A stretch of DNA of 64,000 nt from RGZA01 sp041917755 (GTDB taxonomy: Bacteria; Pseudomonadota; Alphaproteobacteria; UBA9219; RGZA01). Made by a program: the position numbers and the translations under genes. Location: contig JAYRWY010000011.1 of assembly GCA_041917755.1 (NCBI GenBank), forward strand, positions 62,001-126,000, read 5' to 3'. The notes under the pieces are model-generated. The model was not told where the DNA came from, made no database searches, and saw only the letters and a program-made list of their open reading frames with translations. Shown one piece after another: positions 62,302 to 64,000 of this stretch. Numbering within the stretch: position 1 is the stretch's first letter; every line of letters starts with the position of its first letter.

Positions 62302-62990
62302 GCTCCGCCCTTGTCCTCTTTTCCGGCGGGCAGGATTCAACGGTCTGCTTGGCTTGGGCACTGGAACGGTTTGATACCGTCCACACCATTGGCTTTGATT
62401 ACGGCCAACGCCACAGCATTGAGTTGATTTGCCGTAAAACCATTCTGGACAAGATTCCATCCCTGTTTCCACAATGGGCCAAGAAACTGAAAAATGACAT
62501 GCTGATTGATTTGAAATCTCTCAGCGCAATCAGCGAGACATCACTCACTCGTGAAACCGAAATCAAATTTAATGCCAATGGCCTGCCCAATACCTTTGTG
62601 CCGGGACGTAACTTGCTGTTTTTCAATTATGCAGCCGCCCTTGCCTACCGCATTGGCGCAAAACATCTCATTGGCGGCATGTGTGAAACGGATTATTCAG
62701 GCTACCCTGATTGCCGTGAAAACACGCTCAAAGCTTTAGAACAAGCCATTAATTTGGGCATGGGTGAAGCATTTGAAATTCACACACCCCTCATGTGGGT
62801 GAATAAGGCGCAAACATGGGATATGGCGAAAGCCATTGGCGGACGGCCACTGGTTGATCTTATCATCAATGAAACCCATAGCTGCTATAAGGGTGATCAC
62901 ACCACCAAACACGCATGGGGTTATGGCTGTGGTGCTTGCCCTGCTTGCGATTTGCGCAAAGCCGGCTTTGAGGCATTCCAAGCCAAATAA
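62298..62990 (+). CDS. queC: 7-cyano-7-deazaguanine synthase
   Basis: The 230-residue ATP-dependent enzyme converts the 7-carboxy compound to preQ0. A PP-loop SGGQDST near the N-terminus and the zinc ligands CYKGDH and CGACPACDLR are present. The start at 62298 overlaps the queD stop by four bases; the longer frame at 62271 runs through queD and is unlikely. It ends three bases from the convergent ABC transporter gene. Confidence 0.95.
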   Translation: MSSALVLFSGGQDSTVCLAWALERFDTVHTIGFDYGQRHSIELICRKTILDKIPSLFPQWAKKLKNDMLIDLKSLSAISETSLTRETEIKFNANGLPNTFVPGRNLLFFNYAAALAYRIGAKHLIGGMCETDYSGYPDCRENTLKALEQAINLGMGEAFEIHTPLMWVNKAQTWDMAKAIGGRPLVDLIINETHSCYKGDHTTKHAWGYGCGACPACDLRKAGFEAFQAK

Positions 62991-62993
62991 CTA

Positions 62994-64000
62994 TTATTCA
63001 AAAATCTTGGTTGCTTTGGGGCGAACAAACAACGTTTCATCACGCTTGATGTTCAATTTATCAATCACGCTCTTGGGTACTTCAGCCTGTAATACACGGT
63101 TGCTATTGCATTCCAATTCCATTTTCACCAATGGCCCCGCGGGATTGATATGAATGACCTTCACTTGAATGCTGTCGGCATCCATCGGCGAACGGGTCAC
63201 CAGCATTTCATGCGGACGCGCATACAATTTAATTGGTTTTGCTCCGTCAGGAATGCGTAAAATCCTGCGCTTTTCGGGCAATAACAGGCTCTCGGTTTCT
63301 TCATCCTCTGGCCCCTGCGCAAGCTCTTCCTGGCTATCTACCACATCGGTTTCAGCAATATGGATTTGTCCATCACGGTCCTTCCAACCGTCAAACTCGT
63401 TATAATTGCCCATAAAGTCGTATACAAATGCGCTGGCGGGGGAATGATAAACTTCTTCTGGCGTTCCCACCTGTTCAATACGGCTATTGTTCATCACCAC
63501 TACGCGGTCAGCCACTTCCATGGCTTCTTCCTGGTCATGGGTCACGAAAATACTGGTGATGTGCATGTCGTTATGTAATTTGCGCATCCATCGGCGCAAT
63601 TCTTTACGTACCTTTGCATCCAATGCGCCAAACGGTTCATCCAGCAATAAAACTTGCGGCTCGACGGCAAGGGCGCGCGCCAGGGCGACGCGTTGACGCT
63701 GACCACCTGATAATTGGCTTGGATATCTATCCCAAAAGGCTTCCAAATGAACAAGGTTGAGAAGTTTTACAACTTTGCGACGAATACTATATTCCGATGG
63801 GCGGATTTTTTTATTGCGTACACGTAGACCAAAGGCAATGTTTTCAAACACTGTCATGTGCTTGAACAGCGCATAATGTTGGAATACAAAGCCCACATTG
63901 CTGTCTTTATTCGCGCCTTGCTGTGCTTCTGCACCATCAAACTCCACATGCCCGCTATCCGGAAAATCAAGACCAGAGATAATGCGAAGAAGGCTTGTCT
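62994..64000 (-). CDS. cysA: sulfate/thiosulfate ABC transporter ATPase (5' end beyond window)
   Basis: The frame continues past the apparent GTG at 63947 to the window edge (TSLLRIISGLDF), so the Walker A loop and N-terminus lie outside. The QHYALFKHM Q-loop, LSGGQRQRVALARAL signature and LLLDEPFGALDAKVR are visible. The C-terminal regulatory domain (about residues 210 to the end) has the RPHEM segment typical of CysA. Its partners cysT and cysW would be upstream on this strand, beyond the window. Confidence 0.88.
   Translation of the reverse strand, partial: TSLLRIISGLDFPDSGHVEFDGAEAQQGANKDSNVGFVFQHYALFKHMTVFENIAFGLRVRNKKIRPSEYSIRRKVVKLLNLVHLEAFWDRYPSQLSGGQRQRVALARALAVEPQVLLLDEPFGALDAKVRKELRRWMRKLHNDMHITSIFVTHDQEEAMEVADRVVVMNNSRIEQVGTPEEVYHSPASAFVYDFMGNYNEFDGWKDRDGQIHIAETDVVDSQEELAQGPEDEETESLLLPEKRRILRIPDGAKPIKLYARPHEMLVTRSPMDADSIQVKVIHINPAGPLVKMELECNSNRVLQAEVPKSVIDKLNIKRDETLFVRPKATKIFE

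Overview
The window looks like chromosomal DNA from an alphaproteobacterium of moderate G+C content. The signs are the rpmF-plsX-fabH-ihfA-merR block, paired hdaA and perM-type genes, an NDUFA9-like protein, a CBP3/UQCC-type cytochrome bc1 chaperone, ELM1 and DUF4164 proteins, an aa3-oxidase-subunit-IV-like minigene, and 6S RNA between zapA and fau. I cannot assign a genus. Rhodospirillales- or Micavibrio-like lineages would fit, but that is inference.

Left edge (1-3.6 kb) is the only clearly accessory stretch. A gene for a SEC-C protein with a nuclease-like signature runs off the window. Next comes a 2.4 kb segment bounded by two identical 57 bp copies of the 3' half of tRNA-Pro(GGG). Only one copy belongs to a complete tRNA. 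The segment carries paired 12-bp-spaced repeats at both inner ends, an XRE-ImmA regulator and one unknown gene, and no integrase. It looks like a minimal tRNA-targeted integrative element or a remnant of one.

3.7-24.9 kb is housekeeping: lipid synthesis and IHF (rpmF, plsX, fabH, ihfA, merR), respiratory and envelope assembly (NDUFA9-like, bc1 chaperone, bamE), nucleotide excision repair (uvrB, uvrC), translation (gltX, cysS, lysS), citramalate synthase, a tRNA methyltransferase and an orphan prepilin. A 240 bp AT-rich gap before uvrC holds DnaA-box-like sites.

25-39.8 kb: on the minus strand carA, a membrane-anchored spermidine-synthase-like gene, carB, DUF4164, zapA, 6S RNA, fau, a secreted basic protein and lysS. 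On the plus strand is the macromolecular synthesis set yqeY-dnaG-rpoD. RpoD has a histone-H1-like Lys/Ala-rich N-terminal tail, and a 25-residue Lys/Ala/Pro peptide gene lies just downstream. A CAU tRNA follows.

39.8-53.9 kb: PH-domain protein, trxB, an unrecognised 636-residue protein paired with a 2OG-Fe(II) oxygenase whose ribosome site sits in a nested hairpin, ELM1, a COX-IV-like minigene, purN-purM, a DUF2066 protein, an AI-2E-family permease, hdaA, a COG0523 GTPase, galE, queH and ogt.

54-64 kb: cold-shock protein, a two-helix pore-like membrane protein fused translationally to a methyltransferase gene, HU, a DEAD-box helicase with an 81 bp tandem repeat in its tail, a small secreted protein, uup, and a tight queF-queE-queD-queC operon. 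With queH this gives the preQ0/preQ1 branch and the final reduction of queuosine synthesis. A cysA-type ATPase gene runs off the right edge.
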